The notes below the pieces were generated by a model. That model did not search any database and was not told the origin of the DNA. It saw only the letters and a program-made list of their open reading frames with translations. Source: JASLBX01 sp036374175 (lineage in GTDB: Bacteria > Actinomycetota > Actinomycetes > Jiangellales > Jiangellaceae). Taken from it: DNA of 57,442 nucleotides. Position numbers and translations under genes: made by a program. Below, in pieces: positions 7,746 to 16,363 of the stretch (position 1 is the first letter of the stretch; every line of letters starts with the position of its first letter). The DNA lies in NCBI GenBank assembly GCA_036374175.1, contig DASUUH010000094.1, positions 1-57,442 of the forward strand, read 5' to 3'.

Positions 7746-8695
7746 TGAAGATTACGCGCCGGCCCGCCGGCTTCGCTGCACTCGCCGCTGTTGGACTCAT
7801 CGCCGCCGGTTGCGGGTCTGACGGTTCCGCCGGCGCCTCCAGCGACGGTCCGGAGGTTCTTGCGGCGTTCTATCCCCTTGCATACGTTGCCGAGCGCGTG
7901 GCCGGCCCGAACGCCAGCGTCACCAACCTCACCCAGCCTGGCGTCGAAGCCCATGACCTCGAACTCACCGGCCAGCAGGTCGGCCGGATCGCGTCCGCTG
8001 ACTTGATCGTTTACCTCAGCGGATTCCAGCCGGCCGTCGACGACGCGATAAGCCAGAACGCCGACGGCGCGGCGCTGAACGTGGTCGAATCACTCGATTT
8101 GATTGAAGACGCCGAAGGCGACGCCCACGAAGACGACGAAGCCGCCGACGACGGCCACGGGCACGGTGACCTCGACGAGGATCCGCATGTGTGGCTCGAT
8201 CCGATCAACATGGCGGGCATCGCCGGGGCCATCGCGGACCACCTCGCCGAGATCGCCCCCGAGCACGCGGAGGACTTCCACGACCGAGCCGACGAGCTCA
8301 AGAGTGAGCTCGACGCACTCGACGAGGAATACCGCAACCGGCTGGCCGACTGCGACCGCCATGTCTTCGTCACCAGCCACGCCGCCTTCGGATACCTGGC
8401 CCACCGGTACGACCTCGAGATGGTCGGCATCTCGGGCATCGACCCGGACGCCGAACCGTCCCCGGCACGGCTGGCCGAGGTACAGCGAGTCGTCGAGGAC
8501 GAAGATGTTACGACCATCTTCTATGAGCGCCTGGTCAGCCCCGCAGTCGCGGAGGCACTCGCCAACGACGTCGGAGTCGGCACCGCCGTGCTGGATCCGA
8601 TCGAAGGACTTACCGACGAAACCGCGGACCAGGACTACTTCAGCCTGATGCGGGCTAACCTGGACGCGCTCGAGGAGGCGAACGGGTGCGCGTAA
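7745..8695 (+). CDS. znuA: Zinc ABC transporter substrate-binding lipoprotein
   Basis: 316 aa cluster A-I (ZnuA/TroA) metal-binding lipoprotein. The lipobox is GLIAAGC with lipidated Cys23. Probable metal ligands are His70 (VEAHDLELT), His148 (EDPHVWLDP), a His in VTSHAAFGYLAHRY (about 213-226), and an acidic residue near the C-terminus. A His/Asp/Glu-rich loop at about 121-147 (EGDAHEDDEAADDGHGHGDL) is typical of zinc rather than manganese binders and may pass metal to the site. No clear Shine-Dalgarno precedes ATG 7745 or ATG 7736; with the Zur-like box across the start, a leaderless transcript is likely. It is followed at 13 bp by the ATPase and then the permease gene. Confidence 0.93.
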   Translation: MKITRRPAGFAALAAVGLIAAGCGSDGSAGASSDGPEVLAAFYPLAYVAERVAGPNASVTNLTQPGVEAHDLELTGQQVGRIASADLIVYLSGFQPAVDDAISQNADGAALNVVESLDLIEDAEGDAHEDDEAADDGHGHGDLDEDPHVWLDPINMAGIAGAIADHLAEIAPEHAEDFHDRADELKSELDALDEEYRNRLADCDRHVFVTSHAAFGYLAHRYDLEMVGISGIDPDAEPSPARLAEVQRVVEDEDVTTIFYERLVSPAVAEALANDVGVGTAVLDPIEGLTDETADQDYFSLMRANLDALEEANGCA

Positions 8696-8708
8696 GCCAG
8701 GTCCGATC

Positions 8709-9470
8709 ATGAACGCCGGTGACTGCGTCGTCACTGTGCGTGGCGCAGTGGCTGTGCTCGGCGAGCGGGCCGTGCTGCACGGGGTCGATCTGACCGTACC
8801 GGCGGGGCGGGTCGTGGCCCTCCTGGGCCCGAACGGGTCAGGCAAGTCCACCTTGGTTCGGGCCGCGATAGGCCTGGTCCCGCTCGCGGCCGGCGAGGTG
8901 CGGCTGTTCGGTGTGCCGCTCGCTCGCTTCCGCGACTGGGGACGCATCGGCTACGTCCCGCAGCGTACGACGGCCGCCTCCGGGGTGCCCGCTACCGTCC
9001 GCGAGATCGTGGAGTCGGGCCGGCTGGCCCGGCGCCGGCCGTTCTGGCCGTCCACCGCCGGCGACCGGCAAGCCGTGGACCGGGCGATCGAGCTCGTCGG
9101 TCTCAGCGATCGGGCCGACGAAAGCGTCGCCAACCTTTCCGGCGGGCAGCAGCAGCGCGTCCTTATCGCCCGCGCAGCAGCCACGGACCCCGACCTGCTG
9201 GTCCTCGACGAGCCGAATGCCGGCGTCGACCTGCCGAGCCAGGAGGCGTTCGCCCGGGCGCTCCGGACGTTCGTCGCGTCCGGCCGTTCGGTACTCGTTG
9301 TACTGCACGAACTTGGCCCGCTGGAGCAACTCATCGACAAGGCCGTCGTCCTTCGCGATGGCCAGGTCGTGCACGACGGGCCGCTACCTGTACCGGCCGG
9401 CGTCAGCGGTGACGGGCAGCACTACCACGCCAACAGCCCGCGGGCCGCCGAGGAAGGTCTGTTCGGATGA
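8709..9470 (+). CDS. znuC: Zinc ABC transporter ATP-binding protein
   Basis: 253 aa ABC ATPase energising zinc import. Walker A is LLGPNGSGKST (about residues 37-47), the Q-loop region is YVPQRTTAAS, the ABC signature is NLSGGQQQRVLIARA, Walker B is LLVLDEPNAGVD, and the switch His is in VLVVLHELG. The C-terminus carries a short His/Asp-containing segment (GDGQHYHANS). Its last four bases overlap the permease start (ATGA at 9467-9470), which indicates coupled translation in a znuA-znuC-znuB operon. Confidence 0.94.
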   Translation: MNAGDCVVTVRGAVAVLGERAVLHGVDLTVPAGRVVALLGPNGSGKSTLVRAAIGLVPLAAGEVRLFGVPLARFRDWGRIGYVPQRTTAASGVPATVREIVESGRLARRRPFWPSTAGDRQAVDRAIELVGLSDRADESVANLSGGQQQRVLIARAAATDPDLLVLDEPNAGVDLPSQEAFARALRTFVASGRSVLVVLHELGPLEQLIDKAVVLRDGQVVHDGPLPVPAGVSGDGQHYHANSPRAAEEGLFG

Positions 9471-10453
9471 GCCTGCTCGATTACGACTTCATGCAGCGGG
9501 CGTTGATCGCCGCGCTGCTGACCGGGCTCGCCGCGCCTGCGGTCGGAACGTATCTGGTCCAGCGGCGGCTGGCCCTGATGGGCGACGGGATCGGTCACGT
9601 CGCGCTAACCGGCGTGGCAGTGGGCCTGCTGACCGGGTGGGCACCGGTCTGGACGGCCATCGTCGTCGCGACGGCGGGCGCGATCGCGATTGAGATCGTC
9701 CGCACTCGCGGCAAGGCGACCGCCGACGTCGCGCTGGCAATGCTGTTCTACGGCGGTATCGCCGGCGGCGTGCTCCTCACTGGCCTGGCCGGCAATACGG
9801 CGGCGAACCTCTACGCGTACCTGTTCGGTTCGATCACGACGGTGTCGAACGGCGACCTGCTTGTGATCGGGGGGCTGGCGATCGCCGTCCTGGTGCTCAG
9901 TTTCGGGCTCCAGCCCCAGCTGTTCGCGGTCTGCCAGGACGAGGAGTACGCGCGGGCGTCGGGCATCCCAGTGCGCCTGTACAGCATCCTGATCGCCATC
10001 ATGGCCGCCGTGACGGTGACCGTGGCCATGCGAACCGTGGGGTTGCTGCTGGTCAGCGCGCTGATGGTGGTGCCCGTGGCGACAGCCGACCAGCTCACCC
10101 GTGGATTCAAGGCGACCTTCCTGCTCGCACTCGTGCTGGGTGTCGTGCCCTCGTTGTCCGGCGTGGTGTTCTCGTACTACGTGGACGTCGCGCCGGGCGC
10201 GAGCATTGTGGTCATCGCTCTGCTCGGCTTCGCTATTGCGTGGCCGCTGGGCACCATGCTTAATCGGCGTCGGCGCCGACGGGCCGACGGCGAGGATCCC
10301 CGGTTGGCCGGGCGGCACGTCACTGCCGAAACGCATCCCCATGAGCACGGCGCGGAGTGCGGACATCCGGCCGTCGATCACGACGACCACACCGACTACC
10401 TGCACGATGGGCACCTGCACGCCGCTCACGGCCGCCACTACGACGAGCACTGA
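9467..10453 (+). CDS. znuB: Zinc ABC transporter permease with His-rich tail
   Basis: 328 aa permease of the ABC-3 (ZnuB/TroC) family with about eight hydrophobic segments from residue 10 to 265. Family signatures include QRRLALMGDGIGHVALTGVAVG and the later RTVGLLLVSALMVVPVATA. After a basic turn (RRRRRRADGED) the last 45 residues form an unusual His-rich tail (about 14 His, for example HPHEHGAECGH and HAAHGRHYDEH), probably a cytoplasmic zinc buffer or sensor. Its TGA directly abuts the TGA of the convergent agmatinase gene, so there is no space for a terminator between them. Confidence 0.93.
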   Translation: MSLLDYDFMQRALIAALLTGLAAPAVGTYLVQRRLALMGDGIGHVALTGVAVGLLTGWAPVWTAIVVATAGAIAIEIVRTRGKATADVALAMLFYGGIAGGVLLTGLAGNTAANLYAYLFGSITTVSNGDLLVIGGLAIAVLVLSFGLQPQLFAVCQDEEYARASGIPVRLYSILIAIMAAVTVTVAMRTVGLLLVSALMVVPVATADQLTRGFKATFLLALVLGVVPSLSGVVFSYYVDVAPGASIVVIALLGFAIAWPLGTMLNRRRRRRADGEDPRLAGRHVTAETHPHEHGAECGHPAVDHDDHTDYLHDGHLHAAHGRHYDEH

Positions 10454-11452
10454 TCAGCGGCCGTCGAGCAGTGGGCCGGCGGGGTCGTGGGTGAGCCCCT
10501 TCTTGCGGGCCGCCATGGCGCTCAGCGCCTCGAGTACGACGCGGTTGGCCAGATAGGCAGTGATCTCCGCGTGGTCGTACGGCGGCGACACCTCCACCAC
10601 ATCCATGCCGACGACAGGCAATTCCAGGCAGATCCGGCGCACCGAGTCGAGCAACTGCCGCGAACTCAGGCCGCCGGGCTCCGGGGTTCCGGTGCCGGGT
10701 GCGTGTCCTGGATCGCACACGTCCACGTCGACGGACAAGAACACGCCGTCGCAGTCGTCCAGCGCGATGTCGAAGGCCTCGGTGAGACAGGTGTCGAGGC
10801 CGCGCGTGACGATCTCGGTCATCTCGTACGACCGCATCTGCTGCTGGGCCATCCAGTCCAGCGTGTCCGGCCCGGGCCAGTAACCGCGCAGGCCGATCTG
10901 CAGAAACCGATCTCCCCGTAGCGCACCTGACTCGATGAGCCGGCGCATCGGCTGGCCGTGACCATAGAGCGAGCCGAATTCGATGTGTCCGGTGTCGGCA
11001 TGCGCATCGAAGTGCAGCATCGAGACCCGGCCGAAGCCAAGGTGGCGGGCGACGCCGGTGGCGTCCGGCAGAGCGATCGTGTGGTCGCCACCTAGCACGA
11101 CAGGCAGGGCGCCGGCCGCAGCGACGGTGTGCACTGCCTCCTCCAGCGCGGCAATCGAACGCTCGACGTCGCCGGAGTACATCTCGACGTCGCCGGCGTC
11201 ACGTACTGCGAGGTCCTGGAGCGCGTCCACGCGTAATGCCAAGTGCGGGCGCGAGCCGTCGTGCGCCAGGTAACAGGCCTGCCGGATCGCGGCCGGGCCG
11301 AACCTGGTGCCCGGCCGGTGCGACGTACCGCCGTCGAAGGGTGCGCCGACGATGACGACGTCGGCACCGGCGAGGCTGTTCGGCTCGGTCAGATCGCACC
11401 GCTCGACGCCGAGAAACGTTAAGTCCGGGCCGTACTGGGGGCCATATCTCAT
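10454..11452 (-). CDS. speB: Agmatinase / ureohydrolase
   Basis: 332 aa arginase-superfamily enzyme. It probably hydrolyses agmatine to putrescine and urea. The binuclear manganese ligands are visible in GGDHTIALP, FDAHADTGHIEFGS (DAHAD) and SVDVDVCDPGHAPGTGTPEPGG (DVD-x-x-DP in two pieces), followed by the MDVVEVSPPYD motif typical of agmatinases. ATG 11452 overlaps the stop of the upstream Lrp/AsnC gene by one base (TGATG), so the regulator and enzyme form a coupled pair. A related guanidino substrate (for example guanidinobutyrate) cannot be excluded, but the adjacent polyamine importer supports agmatine. Confidence 0.9.
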   Translation of the reverse strand: MRYGPQYGPDLTFLGVERCDLTEPNSLAGADVVIVGAPFDGGTSHRPGTRFGPAAIRQACYLAHDGSRPHLALRVDALQDLAVRDAGDVEMYSGDVERSIAALEEAVHTVAAAGALPVVLGGDHTIALPDATGVARHLGFGRVSMLHFDAHADTGHIEFGSLYGHGQPMRRLIESGALRGDRFLQIGLRGYWPGPDTLDWMAQQQMRSYEMTEIVTRGLDTCLTEAFDIALDDCDGVFLSVDVDVCDPGHAPGTGTPEPGGLSSRQLLDSVRRICLELPVVGMDVVEVSPPYDHAEITAYLANRVVLEALSAMAARKKGLTHDPAGPLLDGR

Positions 11453-11928
11453 CAGCGGGTTCCCCACGAGTAGCTCTGCTTGCGCAGTTTGAGGTAGACG
11501 AATGCCTCGGTATCCCGCACTCCCGGAACGGACCTGATCTGCCGGTTGATGACATTGAGCAGGTGGTCGTCGTCGACGCAGACGACCTCGACTAGCAGAT
11601 CGAACCGGCCGGCCGTGATGACGACATAGTCGACCTCCTGCATCGCCTCGAGTTTGGAGGCGACGTGATCGAGATCGCCCTCCGCTCGGATGCCGATCAT
11701 CGCCTGCCGGGCAAAGCCGAGTTGCAGCGGGTCAGTGACCGCGACGATCTGCATAATGCCCGCCTCGGCCAGCCGGATCACCCGCTGTCGGACGGCGGCT
11801 TCGGACAATCCGACCGCTTCTCCGATGGCGGAGTAGGACTTCCGACCGTCGCGCTGCAATTGCTCAATGATCGCTTTGTTCGTGTCGTCTAACAGATTGT
11901 TACCAACGCGGCGTTCGTGGTTTCCCAT
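11452..11928 (-). CDS. Lrp/AsnC family transcriptional regulator
   Basis: 158 aa. The N-terminal helix-turn-helix is LLDDTNKAIIEQLQRDGRKSYSAIGEAVGLSEAAVRQRVIRL (read in parts, residues 12-53), and the C-terminal RAM ligand-binding domain runs from about 70 to 150 (MIGIRAEG, then VDYVVITAGRFDLLVEVVC). It is translated first in an operon with agmatinase and diverges from the polyamine importer. It is therefore the natural local regulator of polyamine uptake and breakdown, sensing an amino acid or polyamine; the ligand is unknown. The shared upstream region holds two palindromic sequences suitable as operators. Confidence 0.92.
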   Translation of the reverse strand: MGNHERRVGNNLLDDTNKAIIEQLQRDGRKSYSAIGEAVGLSEAAVRQRVIRLAEAGIMQIVAVTDPLQLGFARQAMIGIRAEGDLDHVASKLEAMQEVDYVVITAGRFDLLVEVVCVDDDHLLNVINRQIRSVPGVRDTEAFVYLKLRKQSYSWGTR

Positions 11929-11950
11929 ACGCGGATTCTGGCGGTACAGT

Positions 11951-11995
11951 GCGTCACCTGCAAGTGAGTCCGTTGTTATAACAGCGAGGTGACGC
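11951..11995. promoter_or_regulatory. Candidate operator in the lrp / polyamine-importer divergent region
   Basis: Two dyads lie between the divergent genes: a perfect 9-bp inverted repeat GCGTCACCT (11951-11959) / AGGTGACGC (11987-11995), and inside it the 10-bp palindrome TGTTATAACA (11974-11983), which is AT-rich in a GC-rich background. The location suggests binding by the adjacent Lrp/AsnC protein or promoter elements; not proven. Confidence 0.5.
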
Positions 11996-12086
11996 TGATT
12001 CCGTACCGTCGGGGCCTGTGTGCGACTGTGACGCTCACGGGTGGTCGGGGTGGCGATGGACCGACTATGACGTAGGAGGACGTTCG

Positions 12087-13346
12087 GTGGACAAAGCTCG
12101 TATTACTGTCCCAACCCGACGGGCAGCAGTCCGTCGCGGGCACGTGGTGAACGCTGTAACGCGCCGTCAGCTACTTCGTGGTGTCGGCGCGATAGGTGCA
12201 CTGGCGGCCGGCGGATCGCTCGCCGCGTGTGGCACGGACCCCGTCACCGACCCAGGCCCCGGATCCACGGCGACCGGCGCCACGGATGCGCCGGACACGG
12301 CGGACAGGTCCGACGAAGAGAAGGTCTTGACGTTCGACAACTGGCCCCTCTACATCGACGTCGACGAGGACAACCCCAATGTCCGTCCCACCCTCGACGC
12401 TTTCTCGGAGCAGACCGGCATCGAGGTCAACTACGTCGAGGCGATCAACGACAACGAAGAGTACTTCGCGAAGATCTCTCCCCAGCTCAGCAACGGTCAG
12501 CCGATTGGCGCCGACTTGTTCGTGGTCACCGACTACATGGTCGCCAGGCTGATCCGGTTGGGGTGGCTGCAGGAACTCAACCACGACAACCTGCAGACGG
12601 TGTTCGCCGAGCTGGACCCGGCGCTGCGCTCGCCAGGCTTCGACCCGGACCGCTCCTACTCGGTTCCGTGGCAGTCCGGCCTGACCGGGATCGTGTACAA
12701 CCAGGCGGCCGTGCCGGGTGGCGTGACCTCGATCCAGCAACTGCTCACCGACGAGTCGCTGCGGGGTCGCGTCACGCTCCTCGCCGGCATGCGCGAGTCG
12801 CTGCCGCTGCTCGCCGCGGCATACGGCAGCTCGCTAGAAGAGCTCACCGAAGAATCGGTCGAGGCTGCCCTCGAGGCCGTCGAGCAGGCGGTCGCGTCCG
12901 GGCAGATCAGAAGGTTCACCGGCAACGACTACACCGCCGATCTGGCCAGCGGTGACGCCGTCGCGTGCCTGGGCTGGTCTGGCGATGCCATCCAACTGCA
13001 GTGGGACGACGAGAACATCCAGTTCGTGCTTCCCGAAGAGGGCGGCGAGCTCTGGTCGGACAACATGGTGGTCCCGGTCGGCGCAACCCACAAGACGAAC
13101 GCCGAGCGGCTGATGGACTACTACTACGACCCGCTTGTGGCCGCCGAACTCGCCGCCTGGGTGAACTACATCAGCCCGGTGCCGGCGGCCAAGGATGCGA
13201 TGGCCGATGTGGATCCCGAACTGGTGGAAGAGCCCCTGATCTTCCCGAGCTCGGACGACCTGTCCAACGCGGGGATCACGCGAGACATCACCGACGACGA
13301 GGAGCAGCGCTGGAACGAGCGCTGGACCACCGTCATCGGAGCCTGA
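12087..13346 (+). CDS. Polyamine ABC transporter substrate-binding protein
   Basis: 419 aa extracytoplasmic solute-binding protein of the spermidine/putrescine (PotD/PotF) group. The N-terminus has a twin-arginine start (TRRQLLRG) and a lipobox (GSLAAC), so it is a Tat-exported lipoprotein. The mature part begins with the typical LTFDNWPLYIDVDED and EQTGIEVNYVEAINDNEEYF. Later it contains DLFVVTDYMVARLIRLGWLQELN and SVPWQSGLTGIVYN, all characteristic of the family. GTG 12087 is supported by TAGGAGGA nine bases upstream. It is first in an operon with ATPase and two permeases. Putrescine versus spermidine preference cannot be read from the sequence. Confidence 0.92.
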   Translation: MDKARITVPTRRAAVRRGHVVNAVTRRQLLRGVGAIGALAAGGSLAACGTDPVTDPGPGSTATGATDAPDTADRSDEEKVLTFDNWPLYIDVDEDNPNVRPTLDAFSEQTGIEVNYVEAINDNEEYFAKISPQLSNGQPIGADLFVVTDYMVARLIRLGWLQELNHDNLQTVFAELDPALRSPGFDPDRSYSVPWQSGLTGIVYNQAAVPGGVTSIQQLLTDESLRGRVTLLAGMRESLPLLAAAYGSSLEELTEESVEAALEAVEQAVASGQIRRFTGNDYTADLASGDAVACLGWSGDAIQLQWDDENIQFVLPEEGGELWSDNMVVPVGATHKTNAERLMDYYYDPLVAAELAAWVNYISPVPAAKDAMADVDPELVEEPLIFPSSDDLSNAGITRDITDDEEQRWNERWTTVIGA

Positions 13347-13371
13347 AGGCAGTGCAGGGAAGGAACCACCG

Positions 13372-14520
13372 ATGAGCGACCCCATCCCCGCGAACGGCGA
13401 CGGAGCACTCCGCCTGGTCTCGCTGTACAAGCGATTCGGCGATGTCGCCGCCGTCGATGGGATCACCCTCACCATCCCAGCGGGCTCGTTCTTCGCGCTG
13501 CTCGGCCCGTCGGGCTGCGGCAAGACGACGACGCTGCGGATGATCGCCGGCTTGGAAGAGCCGACGAGCGGGCAGATCCTTATCGGCGACGTGGATGTGG
13601 CGGGCCAGAAGCCGTACCGGCGGCCGGTCAACACGGTGTTCCAGAACTACGCGCTGTTTCCCCACCTGGACGTGTTCCAGAACGTGGCGTTCGGTCTGCG
13701 CCGCCGTGGGGTACGGGACGTCGCATCGCAGGTCGAGCAGATGTTGGCCATGGTGGAGCTGAGCGGGTACGGCGCGCGCAAACCCGCTCAGCTCTCCGGC
13801 GGTCAGCAGCAGCGGGTGGCAGTGGCTCGGGCCCTGATAAACCAGCCCAGCGTGTTGCTGCTCGACGAACCGCTCGGTGCGCTCGACCTCAAGCTCCGCC
13901 GCCAGATGCAACTTGAGCTCAAGCGGATCCAGGGCGAGGTCGGCACCACGTTCGTGCACGTCACGCACGACCAAGAAGAAGCCATGACGATGGCCGACAC
14001 GGTCGCCGTGATGAACGAAGGAAGGATCGAGCAACTCGGTTCGCCCGTGGAGCTCTACGAGAATCCCAAAACGACGTTCGTCGCCAACTTCCTCGGCCAG
14101 TCCAATCTCATCGACGGCACCGTCGAGAGCACCGATGGTGATCTTGCCATCGTGGCGGTCCCGGGCGGCCGGCTCGCGGTTCCGCAGGACCGGATGCCGG
14201 CCACCTCCGAGGTCCACGTCGGCGTTCGGCCCGAGAAGTTGTCACTCACCGCATCGGACGAGTCGAGCGCCATTCCCTCACACTTCAACCGGCTGTCGGC
14301 GGTCGTGACCGAGACCCGTTTTCTCGGCGTCTCGACCGAATACATCGTGAGCACCGCCGCGGGTGAACGGATGGCGGTCTTCGTCCAGAACGCGGGCCGG
14401 CCAGACCAACTGGCACCCGGCGTCGAGGTCACGGTGTCCTGGGATCCCGCGCACACCTTCGCCCTGGACGTCCGGCAGGCCGCCGATGCCGGCCTGAGCC
14501 CGGCCGGAGCACCGGCATGA
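13372..14520 (+). CDS. potA: Polyamine ABC transporter ATP-binding protein PotA
   Basis: 382 aa. The ABC ATPase domain spans about residues 10-240, with Walker A LLGPSGCGKTTTLRMIAGLEEP, Q-loop TVFQNYALFPHLDV, signature LSGGQQQRVAVARAL, Walker B LLLDEPLGALD and switch His in VHVTHDQEEAMTMAD. A C-terminal TOBE domain (about 290-365, HVGVRPEKLSL) is typical of the PotA/MalK group. The C-terminal residues SPAGAPA are encoded by the first copy of a 23-bp tandem duplication that also carries the spacer before potB. It is 25 bp downstream of the binding-protein gene. Confidence 0.95.
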   Translation: MSDPIPANGDGALRLVSLYKRFGDVAAVDGITLTIPAGSFFALLGPSGCGKTTTLRMIAGLEEPTSGQILIGDVDVAGQKPYRRPVNTVFQNYALFPHLDVFQNVAFGLRRRGVRDVASQVEQMLAMVELSGYGARKPAQLSGGQQQRVAVARALINQPSVLLLDEPLGALDLKLRRQMQLELKRIQGEVGTTFVHVTHDQEEAMTMADTVAVMNEGRIEQLGSPVELYENPKTTFVANFLGQSNLIDGTVESTDGDLAIVAVPGGRLAVPQDRMPATSEVHVGVRPEKLSLTASDESSAIPSHFNRLSAVVTETRFLGVSTEYIVSTAAGERMAVFVQNAGRPDQLAPGVEVTVSWDPAHTFALDVRQAADAGLSPAGAPA

Positions 14521-14540
14521 GCCCGGCCGGAGCACCGCAA
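14495..14540 (+). repeat. 23-bp tandem duplication at the potA/potB junction
   Basis: Positions 14495-14517 and 14518-14540 are near-identical 23-bp copies (TGAGCCCGGCCGGAGCACCG plus three bases; two differences at the end). The potA stop is the TGA that opens copy 2. The potB ATG begins at the last base of copy 2, and an equivalent ATG begins at the last base of copy 1. Before duplication the two genes would have overlapped as ATGA. Confidence 0.9.
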
Positions 14541-15484
14541 TGAGCACGTTGCCTGCCGAACCGCTGGGCAACCTGGTTCAGCCGGATCAACCGGAATTAC
14601 CGCCGCCCCGGGCCCGGCTGCGCTCGCGCCGGCTGCCGTACCTGCTGCTGCTGCCGGCCCTCGCCTGGCTGGCGGTGTTCTTCGTCGTCCCGACCATCAC
14701 CCTGTTCTCGACGTCGCTGCAAACCGGGTCGATCTACGAGGGCTACACACTCACGTTCTCGTTCTCCAACTACCTGGACGCGTGGACCAGGTTCTGGCCG
14801 CAGATGTTGCGGTCGCTGCTCTACGCCGGGTCGGCGACTGTGCTGGCCGTCCTCATCGCCTACCCGCTGGCGTACACGATGGCGTTCAAGGCCGGCCGCT
14901 GGCGGAACCTGCTGTTGATCCTGGTCATCGCCCCGTTCTTCACCAGCTTCTTGATCCGGACGCTGGCCTGGAAGACGATCCTGGCCGACAACGGCATCGT
15001 GGTCGAGGTGTTCAACGCGCTGCGGATCACCGACGTGCTGAGCGTGATCGGCGTGACGACTGGAGACCGGCTCCTCGCCACGCCGCTGGCCGTGATCACC
15101 GGTCTGACCTATAACTTCCTGCCGTTCATGATCTTGCCGCTGTACGCTGCGCTCGAGCGGCTCGATATCCGGCTCATCGAGGCCGCGAGTGATCTGTACG
15201 CGTCGCCGTTCGCGGCGTTCCGTAAGGTCACCCTGCCGTTGTCGATGCCCGGCGTGGTGGCCGGAACACTGCTCACGTTCATTCCGGCGTGCGGCGACTA
15301 CATCAACGCCCAACTGCTGGGCAGCATGCCTGCCACATCCATGATCGGAAACGTCATCGACGCGCAGTTCCTGCGGGTCCTGGCCTATCCGACCGCCGGA
15401 GCACTGTCGTTCACGCTGATGGTCGGCGTGGTCGCGATCGTCTCGCTGTACGTGCGGCGGGCCGGAACGGAAAGGTTGCTCTGA
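14540..15484 (+). CDS. potB: Polyamine ABC transporter permease (PotB-like)
   Basis: 314 aa with six membrane helices from about residue 33 to 305 and a Pro/Arg-rich cytoplasmic N-terminus. The first helix is YLLLLPALAWLAVFFVVP. The ABC permease EAA loop is seen at RLIEAASDLYASPFAAFRKVTLPLSMPGVVAG (in two parts), the contact site for the ATPase. Topology and order match PotB/PotH. The start ATG 14540 follows a GGAG eight bases upstream inside the duplicated segment. The stop overlaps the next start by one base (TGATG at 15482-15486). Confidence 0.93.
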   Translation: MSTLPAEPLGNLVQPDQPELPPPRARLRSRRLPYLLLLPALAWLAVFFVVPTITLFSTSLQTGSIYEGYTLTFSFSNYLDAWTRFWPQMLRSLLYAGSATVLAVLIAYPLAYTMAFKAGRWRNLLLILVIAPFFTSFLIRTLAWKTILADNGIVVEVFNALRITDVLSVIGVTTGDRLLATPLAVITGLTYNFLPFMILPLYAALERLDIRLIEAASDLYASPFAAFRKVTLPLSMPGVVAGTLLTFIPACGDYINAQLLGSMPATSMIGNVIDAQFLRVLAYPTAGALSFTLMVGVVAIVSLYVRRAGTERLL

Positions 15485-16356
15485 TGGCGCTCGCCGAAGC
15501 CGAGCGGGCCGACCGGGCCGGCCACTCCGACCGGCCGCCCGCCAGCCAGCGCCCGCGGCGCACACCGGTGGGCTGGGTGCGTGATCACATCGTGCTCATC
15601 GCGGGTCTGCTCGCGCTGCTCTACCTGCTGATCCCGAACATCATCGTGGTGGCGTTGTCGTTCAACCGTCCGGAGGGCCGGTTCAACTACAACTGGAACC
15701 AGTTCTCCCTCGACGCGTGGACGAACCCGTGTGCGGTCGCCGGAATGTGCGACGCGCTGGGCCTGAGCCTGCGGATTGCGGTGCTGTCGACGATCGTGGC
15801 GGTGATTCTCGGCACGCTGGCCGCATTCGCGCTGAGCCGGCACCGGTTCCGCGGCCGCGGCGGCACCAACGTGCTGATCTTCTTCCCGATGGCGACGCCC
15901 GAGGTGGTCATGGGCTCGTCACTGCTGGCGCTGTTCGTCAACATGTCCGTCATCCCGCTGGGCTTCTGGACCATCCTCATCGCACACATTATGTTCCTGC
16001 TGAGCTACGTGATCGTCACGGTGAAGGCCAGGTTGGCGGTGCTCGATCCGCGGCTGGAGGAAGCCGCGATGGACCTCTACGCCGATGAGCGCACGACGTT
16101 CTGGCGGGTCACCTTCCCGCTCGCGCTGCCCGGCATCGTGGCCGGCGCGCTGCTGGCGTTCGCGCTGTCGTTCGACGATTTCATCATCACGAACTTCAAC
16201 GCCGGCTCTGAGGTCACGTTCCCGATGTTCGTGTGGGGAGCCGCCCAGCGCGGGATGCCCCCGCAGGTCAACGTCATCGGCACGATGATGTTCCTGGCCG
16301 CCCTGACCGCAGTCCTGATCGGGCAGCTCGCCGGGCGGCGCCGCCGGATACGGTGA
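15484..16356 (+). CDS. potC: Polyamine ABC transporter permease (PotC-like)
   Basis: 290 aa, six membrane helices (first at about 38-60, HIVLIAGLLALLYLLIPNII). The EAA loop is RLEEAAMDLYADERTTFWRVTFPLALPGIV (in parts), followed by ALLAFALSFDDFIITNFNAG, a stretch highly conserved in PotC/PotI proteins. The translational start is ATG 15484, sharing one base with the potB stop. It is followed seven bases later by a FAD oxidoreductase gene, which puts catabolic and transport genes in one transcript. Confidence 0.93.
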   Translation: MALAEAERADRAGHSDRPPASQRPRRTPVGWVRDHIVLIAGLLALLYLLIPNIIVVALSFNRPEGRFNYNWNQFSLDAWTNPCAVAGMCDALGLSLRIAVLSTIVAVILGTLAAFALSRHRFRGRGGTNVLIFFPMATPEVVMGSSLLALFVNMSVIPLGFWTILIAHIMFLLSYVIVTVKARLAVLDPRLEEAAMDLYADERTTFWRVTFPLALPGIVAGALLAFALSFDDFIITNFNAGSEVTFPMFVWGAAQRGMPPQVNVIGTMMFLAALTAVLIGQLAGRRRRIR

Positions 16357-16363
16357 CCGGGCC

